Position numbers and translations under genes: made by a program. Below are positions 8,629 through 17,784 of a stretch of DNA of 64,000 bases, piece after piece. Under the pieces are notes generated by a model. It was not told the DNA's origin. It made no database searches and saw nothing but the letters and a program-made list of their open reading frames with translations. The stretch spans positions 62,001 through 126,000 of the forward strand of contig NZ_JADBHF010000005.1 of the NCBI RefSeq assembly GCF_017808105.1. Reading direction: 5' to 3'. The number at the start of each line of letters is the position of its first letter. Within the stretch, counting starts at the first letter, position 1. This DNA is from Brevibacterium renqingii. Its GTDB lineage: Bacteria; Actinomycetota; Actinomycetes; Actinomycetales; Brevibacteriaceae.

Positions 8629-9096
8629 CTACTTCTCGACCGCGACCCCGTCGGCGTCGGCGAAGACCATGGCACCGGGACGGATGGTCGCACCGCCGAT
8701 CTCGACGATCACATCGATCTCACCGACTCCCTCCTTCGCGCTCTTGCGAGGGTTACTGGCGAGTGCTTTGACTCCGAAGTCCATCTCGGCCAGCGCCGCT
8801 CGGTCGCGGACAGCACCGTTGATGACGACTCCCGCCCAGCCGTTGCGAACTCCCGCCTCGGCGATCATGTCGCCCATGAGCGCGGTGGCTATCGACCCGT
8901 CGCCGTCGATGACGAGCACGGCACCGTCGCCGGCCTGATTGAGGGTCCGTTTGACCAGGGCGTTGTCCTGGAAACAGCGAATGGTGCGGGCGGGACCGGA
9001 GAAGGAGGTCTTGGCTCCGAAGTCGCCGAAGTCCAGGGCGATCGAGTAGAGGTCCTCGCCGCGCTCGTCCCAGAGATCTGCTGTCGATACCGTCAT
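8629..9096 (-). CDS. rraA: RraA family protein
   Basis: A 155-residue protein of the RraA/aldolase-like family. It has the full short-form pattern: DLWDERGEDL at the N-terminus, GDGAVLVIDGDGSIATALMGDMIA in the centre (the conserved loop), and GVVINGAVRDRAAL with the Arg-Asp pair that binds metal and substrate in the catalytic members. E. coli RraA inhibits RNase E; many relatives are 4-hydroxy-4-methyl-2-oxoglutarate or oxaloacetate lyases, and sequence alone does not decide. An AAAGG ribosome site precedes ATG 9096. It lies just downstream of the D-cysteine desulfhydrase gene on the same strand with 39 bases between. Confidence 0.88.
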   Translation of the reverse strand: MTVSTADLWDERGEDLYSIALDFGDFGAKTSFSGPARTIRCFQDNALVKRTLNQAGDGAVLVIDGDGSIATALMGDMIAEAGVRNGWAGVVINGAVRDRAALAEMDFGVKALASNPRKSAKEGVGEIDVIVEIGGATIRPGAMVFADADGVAVEK

Positions 9097-9135
9097 GTCT
9101 GTGCCTTTCGCCGAGTTGGTGAGAGTGCGGATCGG

Positions 9136-10158
9136 TCAGTCGAATGCTCGGGCTCGTGCGTAGAGGCCGGGCACACCACCGGAGTGCATGAATACCACTG
9201 TTTCGTCAGTTCCGAACCTGCCCTGACGGATGAGATCGATCAGTCCTGCTGCGGCCTTGCCGGTGTAGACGGGGTCGAGGAGGATTCCCTCGGCGCGGGC
9301 GAAGAGGCGCACGGCCTCGACCATTCCCTCCGTCGGCAGGGCATAGCCGCTTCCGACGTAGTCGCCGAGACCCACCGTGTGGTCGCGGGGGACGGGAGGA
9401 AGGTCGAGGAAGTCGGCAGTGGAATCGACGAGTTCGACGATCTTCGGCTCCTGTTCAGACCGGGAGCGGCTGACATTGATGCCGAGTACCGGGATCTCGC
9501 TGCCTGCTCCGTGCAGGCCCACGACCAGTCCCGCTTGCATGCCCGCCGACCCGCTGGGGGAGACGACAGCTGCGACGTCGAGTTCGGCGGCGTTGATCTG
9601 TTTGAGCAGTTCGTCGGCACAGTCGACGTATCCGAGTGCGCCGATGACGTTCGAACCTCCGACGGGGATGACATACGGCGTCTTGCCTTCACCCCTCAGC
9701 CGGTCGGCCAGCGCCTGAGCTTCGCGGAGCAGGTCGCTGCCATTGCCGAAGACGGTGACCGAATCGGCGCCGAGGAGGTCGAAGAGCAGGAAATTGCCGG
9801 TGTGTTCGGGTGGGTTGGCACCGGCAGGACCGAGTCCGGTTCCCTCCGGACCGAGATCCTCCTCGACGATGAGATGGCATTCGAGCCCCTCACGCCGCGC
9901 GGCCGCCAAAGTCAGTCTGCAGTGATTGGACTGGACGCCTCCGACGGTGATGAGCGAATCCGCGCCCTGTTCAAGCGCATCGGCGATGAGGAACTCGAGC
10001 TTGCGGGTCTTGTTGCCGCCCTGAGTCAGCCCCAGACGGTCGTCCCGTTTGATCCAGATCTGCGGCCCTCCGAGTTCGGCGGAGAGGCGCGGCAGAGGCT
10101 CCAGAGGGGTCGAGCCGTCGGTATAGCTGCGACGAGGAATCATCTCAAGGCTGATCAT
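9136..10158 (-). CDS. dcyD: D-cysteine desulfhydrase / ACC deaminase family PLP enzyme
   Basis: A 340-residue fold-type II PLP enzyme. The PLP lysine lies in LTQGGNKTRKLEF, followed by VGGVQSNHCRLTLAAARR, which contacts the cofactor and substrate carboxylate. VIPVGGSNVIGALGY and the C-terminal PVYTGKAAAGLIDL and FMHSGGVPGLYA complete the family pattern. Known members split D-cysteine to pyruvate, sulfide and ammonia, or deaminate aminocyclopropane carboxylate. DcyD is the better fit, since plain ACC deaminases are usually annotated on different active-site residues that I cannot check by alignment here. It is probably transcribed together with the RraA gene. Confidence 0.8.
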   Translation of the reverse strand: MISLEMIPRRSYTDGSTPLEPLPRLSAELGGPQIWIKRDDRLGLTQGGNKTRKLEFLIADALEQGADSLITVGGVQSNHCRLTLAAARREGLECHLIVEEDLGPEGTGLGPAGANPPEHTGNFLLFDLLGADSVTVFGNGSDLLREAQALADRLRGEGKTPYVIPVGGSNVIGALGYVDCADELLKQINAAELDVAAVVSPSGSAGMQAGLVVGLHGAGSEIPVLGINVSRSRSEQEPKIVELVDSTADFLDLPPVPRDHTVGLGDYVGSGYALPTEGMVEAVRLFARAEGILLDPVYTGKAAAGLIDLIRQGRFGTDETVVFMHSGGVPGLYARARAFD

Positions 10159-10204
10159 GGAACCCGAGTCTACTCGTGCCCAGCCGTCGCCCGCAGGGGC
10201 AGTC

Positions 10205-10672
10205 TCAGCTGTCGAATCGAACCCGTTCGACAGCGCCTTCGGAGCCGCGGTCGGCAGCCCTGTTGTCCACGCTCAGGGTCAGCACGTCTCCGGTCTCACG
10301 GTTCACGTAGACGGCGGCGGTGTGTTCCGAGTCGGCATCGGCCGTGATCCTGCGCCACTGCTTGATATGAGCTGTCCCATGACCGGCCAGAGCCTGGACG
10401 ACGCTCGGATGGGCCCGTTCCTTCACCTCCTGATCGTTCCCCTGTGACCAAGCGGTGACGAGCCTGTCGGCGTATTCGGCTGCTTCCGTCGGATGCCCGG
10501 TGGACTGTGGGGCGGACGACGACGAACCGGGTTGATCGGTCACAGGTGCGGCAGAGGCTGTCGGGGTCGCCTGTGCGGTATTGGTTGAGACAGTCAGCAA
10601 CAGGACGCTGGCCAGCCCGAGGCTTGCGGCGAGAACAGCGGAAGGACGCAGGTGCGAGGTCGTGGTCGGCAT
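10205..10672 (-). CDS. Secreted protein of unknown function
   Basis: A 155-residue protein with an N-terminal signal peptide (about residues 1-35, ending AQA). A Ser/Pro/Thr-rich linker and a small globular part of about 90 residues follow, containing YADRLVTAWSQGNDQEVKERAHPSVVQAL and a C-terminal beta-rich stretch with VYVNRETGDVLTLSVDN. The pattern resembles small NTF2-like extracellular domains, but I cannot assign a family. AAAAGGAG lies at the right distance before ATG 10672. Confidence 0.7.
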   Translation of the reverse strand: MPTTTSHLRPSAVLAASLGLASVLLLTVSTNTAQATPTASAAPVTDQPGSSSSAPQSTGHPTEAAEYADRLVTAWSQGNDQEVKERAHPSVVQALAGHGTAHIKQWRRITADADSEHTAAVYVNRETGDVLTLSVDNRAADRGSEGAVERVRFDS

Positions 10673-10902
10673 GTGAGGCTCCTTTTGAAAACAACGGGCG
10701 TTGACGTCACCGAGTATCGTCAGTCTGAATGAGCGTCGCTTGCCGAATTCTGGAAGTTCCCTTGGAACAGGTCTCAGGCGGGAGAACGCCGCATTGCAGT
10801 GATGCGTCAGGACCGAGACATTTCCGTGCAGCCTGAGTCTTCACATGCTCATCTCTGCGCAAGTGTGACAAGAACGGAGGAGCCTAAGGAATCAAATCGT
10901 GA

Positions 10903-12246
10903 TCATCGGTTCGCAGCGCGAGCCGTGTCCGTCTCCGGTTCTGCGGCTGCGGATCCCTCCTGCTCCTTGTCCATCCAGTCCTTTCCGTCGAGGATGCGCG
11001 CGACCATCATGGAGCTCGACTGGTCGCCTACGGCGTTGACCGTGGTCGCCGGCGGGTCGATGACTGTGCCGATGATCTGGATGATCGGCAGGGCGGCGGG
11101 TGGGAAACCGTAGAGCGTGATGATCATGAGTTCACCGATGAAGCCGCCCGAGGGGATTCCGGCCATGACCATCCCTGCCAGCAGGGCTACAGCGATGCCC
11201 AGGAGGATGTTCTCGATCGTGAAGAAGTCTCGTTGGAAGACGGCGAAGAGGAACGCGATCTTGAGGATCGCCGACAGGCTCGAGCCCTCCATGTGGATCG
11301 TCGCTCCGATCGGTACGATCGTCTCCCGGATGTCTCGAGGCACTCCGATGCGTTCACCGGCACGGAGGTTCGCCGGGATCGCCGCCACCGAGGACGAGGT
11401 CCCCAGGGAGATCGCCGTCGGTTCGAGGACATTGCCCCAGAAGCGGGTGACTCCGCGGCGTCCTCCGGCAAAGAACGCATAGAACGTGAAAGCGACGATG
11501 AAGTAGACGATCGCCACCGGATAGTAGACGAGGAAGGCGCGGACGTAGTCGCCGACGAGTTGGGCTCCGAGATCGCCGATGAGGGCCGCGAAGTAGGCGC
11601 CGAGGCCGATCGGGGCGTAGTACATGATGATCGAGGTGAACTTGAGGAACACCTCGGTGCCGGAGGAGAGGAACTGTGCGAAGGGCTTGCCGGCCTCCCC
11701 GATCCTGCTCGTTGCGAAGCCGACGATGACTGCGAACACGATGAGAGCGAGCATGTGCTCGGCCGACAGGATCTTCGAGAAATCGTCGACGACGACGGTC
11801 TGGACCAGCTGTTCACCGATGGAGCCGACCTCCTCGACGTTCTTCGGCTCCTGCATCTCGACCTGCACACCCTCCGTGGCGTTGAAGAGCCAGAGCGCGG
11901 CGACCATGACGATGGAGGCGATGACGCCGGTGACCGCGAAGACGCCGAGCATGCTGCCCATGATCTTGCCCAGGCGCGCTGCGGAGGACATGCCGGAGAC
12001 AGCCGAGGCGATGGAGAAGAACACCAATGGCACCACGAGAGTGAACATCATATTGATGAACAGGGTGCCGAATGGCTTGATGACGGTGGCGCGTTCGCCG
12101 AAGACGAGCCCGATGACGGCACCGATGACGACCCCGGCGAGGATGAAGAGCGGGAATCGGTAGTTGCGCAGGATGCGGACGGCCTTCGAGGTCGGCTGAT
12201 CCTGGGGCGTGGAGTCCGCTGTGTCGGAATCGGCTGGGGAGGGCAT
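10903..12246 (-). CDS. Dicarboxylate/amino acid:cation symporter (DAACS family)
   Basis: A 447-residue transporter of the glutamate/aspartate/C4-dicarboxylate family (GltP/DctA fold). The Ser-rich re-entrant loop SLGTSSSVAAIPA, the helix-7 motif GATIHMEGSSL (in place of the usual GATINMDGTAL) and the second hairpin MAGIPSGGFIGELMI are all present. The His and Glu substitutions in helix 7 suggest a substrate other than classical glutamate. A charged C-terminal tail follows the last helix. AAGG lies about 10 bases before ATG 12246. It stands alone, divergent from the amidase gene. Confidence 0.9.
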   Translation of the reverse strand: MPSPADSDTADSTPQDQPTSKAVRILRNYRFPLFILAGVVIGAVIGLVFGERATVIKPFGTLFINMMFTLVVPLVFFSIASAVSGMSSAARLGKIMGSMLGVFAVTGVIASIVMVAALWLFNATEGVQVEMQEPKNVEEVGSIGEQLVQTVVVDDFSKILSAEHMLALIVFAVIVGFATSRIGEAGKPFAQFLSSGTEVFLKFTSIIMYYAPIGLGAYFAALIGDLGAQLVGDYVRAFLVYYPVAIVYFIVAFTFYAFFAGGRRGVTRFWGNVLEPTAISLGTSSSVAAIPANLRAGERIGVPRDIRETIVPIGATIHMEGSSLSAILKIAFLFAVFQRDFFTIENILLGIAVALLAGMVMAGIPSGGFIGELMIITLYGFPPAALPIIQIIGTVIDPPATTVNAVGDQSSSMMVARILDGKDWMDKEQEGSAAAEPETDTARAANR

Positions 12247-12443
12247 AGAGTCTGCCTTTCACGTAGTGCGTGGTGCCAGACGGAGTTCTGCTCCACCTTC
12301 TCCCTCATTGGTACGGGCAGGGTCAATGCAGATTCCGATCGAAAGTTCCTGGCTGTAGAGATCTTAATGGCGACCGCAGGCGACTTGGAAAGAGCCCTGA
12401 CCGGCCGCCGTCCGTCAGCGCCGCGGCGACCGTAGTCTCCCTA

Positions 12444-12472
12444 TTGGTTCTGTGTCCTGCATCACATACCAT
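12444..12472 (+). promoter_or_regulatory. Promoter of the acetamidase/formamidase gene, predicted leaderless
   Basis: TTGGTT (12444-12449), a 17-base spacer and TACCAT (12467-12472) place the transcription start at the A of ATG 12478. No ribosome site is visible. Confidence 0.5.
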
Positions 12473-12477
12473 GAGAT

Positions 12478-13479
12478 ATGGAGATCATCGACTTCGTCCC
12501 CAGGCCCGATGAGTTCGTCTACACCTTCGGTGGGGTGGCCCCCGCGGCGACGATCCAGCCCGGAACCGTTTTGAAACTGTGGTCCGAAGATGCGTTCAAC
12601 AATGCAATAACCTCACGGTCGGACGTGCCCAGCTCGAAACTGGACCCTCATCGGCTGAATCCGCAGACTGGTCCGTTCTATGTCAATGGCGCCGAGCCCG
12701 GGGACACATTGGCGATCCACATCGTTGATCTCACTCCCGCTCGCCGGTGGGGCGCATCTGCGACGATTCCGCTGTTCGGCGGACTGACGGCAACGGATCG
12801 CACAAGCCTTCTTCATGAAGCATTGCCCGAAGCCGCTTGGATCTATGAACTCGACTCAGAAGCGCAGACCGTGGGCTTTCAGAATCGGGCTGGTGATTTC
12901 GAACTTGCCTTGCCGGTCGAGCCTATGCTGGGCACGGTCGGAGTCGCACCCGCAGGCGGGGAAGTCCACTCCTCTCTTACACCTGAGCGCTTCGGCGGGA
13001 ACATGGACACCCCGGAGATGAGGGCCGGCACCACCGCATTCTTCGGGGTGAACGTCGAAGGGGCCCTGTTCTCCATCGGAGATGGACACTACCGGCAAGG
13101 AGAAGGCGAAGCGTGCGGCACCGCAGTCGAAGGGGCCATGAACTCGACGATCATCGTCGATCTCGTCAAGGGAAGCGGCCCTCTGTGGCCGCGGCTGGAA
13201 AGTGACGAACACTGGATGGTCGTGGGTTCTTCACGACCGATGGAAGACTCATGGAGGATCTCTCAGGTGCAGATGATCCGCTGGCTCGCCGAGCTCTTCG
13301 ATCTTGAGATCATGGATGCTTACCAGCTGCTGACTCAGATCTCTCTGGTTCCAGTCGCCAACGTGGTCGATACGAACTACAGCGTCGTGACGAAAGTTGC
13401 GAAGTCACTGCTTCCGGTAAGGAGCGCATTCAACGGGCTTCACGCAGACCTGCGTCAGCGTGCACGGGAACTTCTATAG
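12478..13479 (+). CDS. Acetamidase/formamidase family protein
   Basis: A 333-residue FmdA/AmdA family hydrolase, which releases ammonia from short amides such as formamide or acetamide. Family features are the N-terminal beta-rich part with FGGVAPAATIQPGTVLKLWSEDAF, the GPFYVNGAEPGDTLAIHI segment, MLGTVGVAPAGGE, the metal-site region GGNMDTPEMRAGTTAFFGVNVEGALFSIGDGHYRQGEGE, and the helical end with DAYQLLTQ. Length matches the family (300-400). The SDR gene follows 65 bases downstream in the same orientation and may be co-transcribed. Confidence 0.87.
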   Translation: MEIIDFVPRPDEFVYTFGGVAPAATIQPGTVLKLWSEDAFNNAITSRSDVPSSKLDPHRLNPQTGPFYVNGAEPGDTLAIHIVDLTPARRWGASATIPLFGGLTATDRTSLLHEALPEAAWIYELDSEAQTVGFQNRAGDFELALPVEPMLGTVGVAPAGGEVHSSLTPERFGGNMDTPEMRAGTTAFFGVNVEGALFSIGDGHYRQGEGEACGTAVEGAMNSTIIVDLVKGSGPLWPRLESDEHWMVVGSSRPMEDSWRISQVQMIRWLAELFDLEIMDAYQLLTQISLVPVANVVDTNYSVVTKVAKSLLPVRSAFNGLHADLRQRARELL

Positions 13480-13544
13480 ACGAAGAGCGCGATTCTCGCG
13501 GTCGGGTGACTCGAGTCGCGATGAGCAAGGGGGGAAGAGGAACA

Positions 13545-14303
13545 GTGGATCTGAAGATCGGCGGCAAGACCGCAATGGTCACCGGCGGGACAAGGGGTAT
13601 AGGCCGTGCCATCGTCGAATCATTCTTGGCAGAAGGGGCCGACGTGGCCTTCTGCGCTCGCAGCGCTCAGGCGGTAGTCGATGCCGAAATGGAGTTCGCG
13701 TCTCAGGGAAGAGCGATCGGAACTGCTTTCGATGTCAGTGACAGTGTCGCGTTGAGTGACTGGGTCCTGGCCACCGCCGAAGAGTTCGGCGGAATCGACA
13801 TGGTCGTCAGCAGTGTCAGTGCGCTCGCGATTCCCGACACCGAAGCGAACTGGTACCAATCTTTCAATGTTGATCTGATGGGCACGGTCAATCTGTCCAA
13901 AGCGGTGATCCCGTATCTGAAGGAAAGCGATGTGGCATCGCTGATTGCCATCTCGAGTGTCTCCGGCAGAGAGGCGGACTTCGCGTCTGGACCCTACGGA
14001 ACGATGAAGACTGCGATCATCGGTTACATGGCCGGTCTTGCGCCGCAACTGGCAGGGAGCGGAGTGCGGATCAACACCGTCTCACCCGGCAATACGTATC
14101 ATGAGGGCGGAGTCTGGCCAGGGATCGAGGCAGACGATCCTGAACTGTTCGACTATGCGCTCGGACTCAATCCGAGCGGTCGAATGGGCACACCCGAAGA
14201 GACGGCTGCTAGCGTCGTATTCCTGTCGAGTCCGCGGTCCAGCCGTACCTCGGGGGCAAATCTGCTCATTGACGGAGCGCTGACACGCGGAATTCAGTTC
14301 TGA
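13545..14303 (+). CDS. SDR family NAD(P)-dependent oxidoreductase
   Basis: A 252-residue classical short-chain dehydrogenase. It has the cofactor motif TGGTRGIG (residues 13-20), catalytic Ser138 in AISSVSG, Tyr151 and Lys155 in GPYGTMK, and a C-terminal GANLLIDGALTRG. I chose GTG 13545 because GGGGAAGAGGA lies just before it; the upstream in-frame ATGs at 13521 and beyond add no family sequence. The substrate is unknown. Its position after the amidase gene hints at a shared catabolic role. Confidence 0.88.
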   Translation: MDLKIGGKTAMVTGGTRGIGRAIVESFLAEGADVAFCARSAQAVVDAEMEFASQGRAIGTAFDVSDSVALSDWVLATAEEFGGIDMVVSSVSALAIPDTEANWYQSFNVDLMGTVNLSKAVIPYLKESDVASLIAISSVSGREADFASGPYGTMKTAIIGYMAGLAPQLAGSGVRINTVSPGNTYHEGGVWPGIEADDPELFDYALGLNPSGRMGTPEETAASVVFLSSPRSSRTSGANLLIDGALTRGIQF

Positions 14304-14390
14304 GCAGAAGAAGAGAGGTTCCCTGATCGAAGGGATGATCCTCCGCCGCAGACCCTTTACTTAACGAACGATTAGCTTAGACTGAGAGCT

Positions 14391-16244
14391 GTGACTGATC
14401 AGAACACAGGCAAAGGCGCCGTGCAGGCAACGGAATCCCTCCTCTCCGCCAGGGACATCGACTTCCTTCTCTACGACTGGCTGAAGGTCGACGAACTCTG
14501 CCGCAGGCAGCGCTTCTCGAGCCACTCGCGTGAGGTCTTCGACTCGGTGCTCTCGGCGAGCGAGCAGCTGGCCAAGGAACAGTTCGCACCGCACTCCAGG
14601 AAATCAGATCTCAACGAACCGACCTTCGACGGTACGACGGTCACCGTCATCCCGGAGATCAAGACCGCGCTCGACCAGTTCGCAGAAGTCGGACTGCTGT
14701 CGGCGACGATGGATGAGAGCGTCGGCGGGATCCAGCTGCCGCAGACGGTGGCGAAGGCCTGCTTCGCGTGGTTCCAGGCGGCCAATATCGCCACCGCCAG
14801 CTACCCGATGCTGACCATGGCCAACGCCAATCTGCTGCTCGAGTACGGAACCCCGGAACAGGTCGAGACTTACGTCCTGCCCGAACTCGACGGACGCTTC
14901 TTCGGCACCATGTGCCTGTCCGAACCCGAGGTCGGTTCCTCTTTGGGCGATGTCACGACGAAGGCTGTGCCGGACCCCGAAGCCGGCGAGGGGGCCTTTC
15001 GGCTCCACGGTACGAAGATGTGGATCTCGGGCGGCGACCACGAACTGTCGGAGAACATCGTCCATCTCGTACTCGCTCGTGCCGAGGGCGACCGTCCCGG
15101 CACTAAGGGACTCAGCCTGTTCCTCGTTCCGAAACATCTCGTCGAGGACGATGGCACCCTCGGTGAGCGCAACGACGTCGTCCTGTCGGGGCTCAACCAC
15201 AAGATGGGATGGCGCGGGACAACGAACACCCTGTTGTCGTTCGGTGAAGGTGCCCACCGGCCGGCAGGCTCCGCCGGCGCGATCGGCCACCTCGTCGGGG
15301 AGCAGGGCCAAGGTCTGGCCTGCATGTTCCACATGATGAATGAAGCACGCATCGGAGTCGGCGCGGGAGCCGTGGCCATCGGATACCACGGATACCTCGA
15401 CGCCCTCCGCTATGCCCGCGACCGTCGCCAGGGCCGCCCCGACGGTGCCAGGGGTGCGGACTCCGGCCAGGTCCCGATCGTCGAGCACGCAGACGTTCGG
15501 CGCATGCTGCTGTCGTCGAAGAGCTACGTCGAGGGCGGCCTCGGTCTCATCCTCTATGCGGCGCGTCTCCTCGACGAGGCCGAAACGGGCGGATCGCAGT
15601 CCGAGCGTGAGCGGGCGGCGCTGCTGCTCGACGTGCTCACCCCGATCGTCAAGACCTGGCCGAGCGTCTGGTGCCTGAAGGCCAATGACCACGCCATCCA
15701 GGTGCTCGGCGGGGCGGGATACACCCGTGACCACGACGTCGAGCAGCTCTATCGGGACAACAGGCTCAACCCGATCCATGAAGGCACGCACGGCATCCAG
15801 GCCAAGGACCTGCTCGGCCGCAAGGCCATCATGTCCGAGGGGGCGGGACTGTCGGTTCTGCTCGAACAGATGCGAACGACCCTCGCCGAGGCGGCCGACG
15901 ACCCCGAATGGAGCGCAGAATGCGCGGCGCTCGGTTCCGCCGCCGACCGCATCGAGTCCGTCACCGCCGCAGTGTGGGCCGACAAGGACCCGGCCCGTGC
16001 CCTCGAGAATGCGTGGACCTACTTAGAAGCGGTCGGACATACTGTGGTGGCGTGGCTGTGGTTGCAGCAGGGCAGGACCGCAGAGGAGACTGCCAGGGAC
16101 CGCGGTGACTCGGCGTTTCTGCGCGGGAAGGTTGCGGCCGCGCGCTATTTCTTCACTCATGAGCTGCCGCAGACCGGTCCGTGGTTCGACCTCGTCGAGA
16201 GCAGGTCGACGACGTTCGCGGATCTCGATGACGCGAGCCTGTGA
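14391..16244 (+). CDS. Long-form acyl-CoA dehydrogenase (DmdC-like)
   Basis: A 617-residue flavoprotein, longer than the 380-residue standard acyl-CoA dehydrogenases and matching the DmdC/FadE5 long group, which has an extended N-terminus and C-terminal domain. The FAD-binding stretch MCLSEPEVGSSLGDVTTKA is clear, as is the C-terminal QVLGGAGYTRDHDVEQLYRDNRLNPIHEGTHGIQAKDLLGRK, whose Glu in HEGTHGIQ is the expected catalytic base. The substrate could be a branched, long-chain or methylthio-acyl-CoA. The start is GTG 14391, with TAGACT 14378-14383 predicting a leaderless mRNA. An imperfect dyad around 14359-14379 may bind a TetR-type fatty-acid regulator. Confidence 0.9.
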   Translation: MTDQNTGKGAVQATESLLSARDIDFLLYDWLKVDELCRRQRFSSHSREVFDSVLSASEQLAKEQFAPHSRKSDLNEPTFDGTTVTVIPEIKTALDQFAEVGLLSATMDESVGGIQLPQTVAKACFAWFQAANIATASYPMLTMANANLLLEYGTPEQVETYVLPELDGRFFGTMCLSEPEVGSSLGDVTTKAVPDPEAGEGAFRLHGTKMWISGGDHELSENIVHLVLARAEGDRPGTKGLSLFLVPKHLVEDDGTLGERNDVVLSGLNHKMGWRGTTNTLLSFGEGAHRPAGSAGAIGHLVGEQGQGLACMFHMMNEARIGVGAGAVAIGYHGYLDALRYARDRRQGRPDGARGADSGQVPIVEHADVRRMLLSSKSYVEGGLGLILYAARLLDEAETGGSQSERERAALLLDVLTPIVKTWPSVWCLKANDHAIQVLGGAGYTRDHDVEQLYRDNRLNPIHEGTHGIQAKDLLGRKAIMSEGAGLSVLLEQMRTTLAEAADDPEWSAECAALGSAADRIESVTAAVWADKDPARALENAWTYLEAVGHTVVAWLWLQQGRTAEETARDRGDSAFLRGKVAAARYFFTHELPQTGPWFDLVESRSTTFADLDDASL

Positions 16245-16255
16245 CGAACGCAGCC

Positions 16256-16993
16256 TCAGAAGGGCGGGGCCGACAGCCGTCGGTCGACCGTCATGAGGAT
16301 CCGCAGGAACAGACCGCCGGCCAGGAGGCCGCCGATGAGGTCGGTTGCCCAATGCCAACCGAGGAGGAATGACACTACCACGGAGTTCACGCCGATCGCG
16401 GCCACTGCCCACCACAGAAGCCGCACCGTCCTGGTGGACGCACTGCTGTAGGTCGCGATGAGATAGGCGACCGCGCCGTAGATGAGCACGGATTCGGCGG
16501 CGTGACCGGACGGATAGCTGATTCCGCGGTCACCGAGTTCGAGCAGGCCGCCCTGGAAGAACCTCGGATCGTGCAGAGTGGTCGCCGGTCGGGCGAGCAG
16601 AATCTTCAGCGAACCGACACCGAGGAAGAACGCGGCCTCGGTGCCCAGGGCGAATGCGACCGGGCGCCAAGAGCGCCTTCGGTAGGCCAGGGTGATCGCT
16701 GTGATCGCCAGTACGGGCAAGCAGACGGCCTGTCCGGCGATGGGATCGAGGATGTGCTGAGCGAACCAAACGAGATCGGGGTCGGCGAGGTAGAGCCAGC
16801 GTCGGTTGAGCTTATAGTCCCAGACACGCAGAGGGCCCGCCGCAATCACGGTCACCGCGATGAAAGCGAGCGCCAGGGCCCAGAATGAGGTTGCCTGGGA
16901 CAGCAGCCCCTTTGCTCGAGCCGTCCAGGGACTACGATCTGAGGGGCTGCTGATTATATTCTCGGATTCGACATAAGACTCAGCAACCATCAC
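16256..16993 (-). CDS. PAP2 superfamily membrane phosphatase
   Basis: A 245-residue lipid-phosphatase family protein with about six membrane helices. All three phosphatase motifs are present: KILLARP, YPSGHAAES and LGWHWATD. Such enzymes dephosphorylate undecaprenyl pyrophosphate, phosphatidate or related lipids at the outer face of the membrane. An initial M-M pair leaves the exact start open by one codon. It converges with the acyl-CoA dehydrogenase gene, only 11 bases apart. Confidence 0.88.
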   Translation of the reverse strand: MMVAESYVESENIISSPSDRSPWTARAKGLLSQATSFWALALAFIAVTVIAAGPLRVWDYKLNRRWLYLADPDLVWFAQHILDPIAGQAVCLPVLAITAITLAYRRRSWRPVAFALGTEAAFFLGVGSLKILLARPATTLHDPRFFQGGLLELGDRGISYPSGHAAESVLIYGAVAYLIATYSSASTRTVRLLWWAVAAIGVNSVVVSFLLGWHWATDLIGGLLAGGLFLRILMTVDRRLSAPPF

Positions 16994-17058
16994 TGCTGAT
17001 TTTAGACGGAGTGAGGAATCACTTCTGCCGTGGGTGATAAAGAAACGATGAATTCTGG

Positions 17059-17724
17059 TCAGAACTTCCGAGCGCGCACCACTGTGGTGGCGACACGCAC
17101 ACGATTGTTCGTATCGAGTTTGATGTTGATCCGGTTGAGATGCGTCTTCACGGTGGCCTGGCTCATGAACGTGGCCGCGGCGATCTCCTGATTCGACAGC
17201 CCCTCGGCGACGAGTTCGGCGATCTCCATCTCTCGCTCGGTGAGTTCGGCGAGCAGAGCCTCGGCCTCGCGCTGCAGACGATGGTCGGGACTCGAAGTGA
17301 CCTTGGCGATCATGCGCCGCATGGACTGCGGCGCCAGAATGGGCTCTCCTGCCTGGGCCTTCCGGACCGCGACGGCGAGCTCCACCGGGCCGATGTCCTT
17401 GAGCAGGTAGCCGGCGGCTCCGGCCTCGAGTGCGCGGAAGAGGTGATCGTCGCTGTCCATGCTCGTCAGAGCCACCACCTTCGGTGCTCGCACGCTGTTG
17501 AGGAGACGCTCGATCGCTTCGATCCCACCGATCCCGGGCATCCGAATGTCCATCAGCACGACGTCGGGGTAGTGCAGCGCGACTTTCTCAATGGCTTCTT
17601 CGCCGCTGGCTGCCGAAGCGACCACGTCGATGTCTTCTGCGGCCTGCAGAATTCCCTTGATTCCGGTGATGACCATGGGATCGTCGTCGACGACGATGAC
17701 GCGGATCGGGACGGCTTGGTTCAT
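17059..17724 (-). CDS. NarL/LuxR family response regulator
   Basis: A 221-residue two-component regulator. The receiver domain covers residues 7-120, with the acidic pocket DDD and phospho-acceptor Asp59 in VVLMDIRMPG. The LuxR-type helix-turn-helix is in the last 65 residues (LTEREMEIAELVAEGLSNQEIAAATFMSQATVKTHLNRI). The start is uncertain; ATG 17724 gives the normal N-terminus, while a GTG at 17754 is also in frame. It lies 60 bases after the sensor kinase stop and is surely its partner. Confidence 0.92.
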   Translation of the reverse strand: MNQAVPIRVIVVDDDPMVITGIKGILQAAEDIDVVASAASGEEAIEKVALHYPDVVLMDIRMPGIGGIEAIERLLNSVRAPKVVALTSMDSDDHLFRALEAGAAGYLLKDIGPVELAVAVRKAQAGEPILAPQSMRRMIAKVTSSPDHRLQREAEALLAELTEREMEIAELVAEGLSNQEIAAATFMSQATVKTHLNRINIKLDTNNRVRVATTVVRARKF

Positions 17725-17784
17725 GAGCGTCACATTACCCGAGGGCGATGACACGGTTCGACGGGGACTCGGGCGGCCTTCGGG

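Noticed and set aside
10756..10768. GTTCC-CTT-GGAAC palindrome as a second LexA box
   Set aside because: The half-site order and spacing differ from CGAAC-N4-GTTCG; a chance dyad or another regulator site is as likely.
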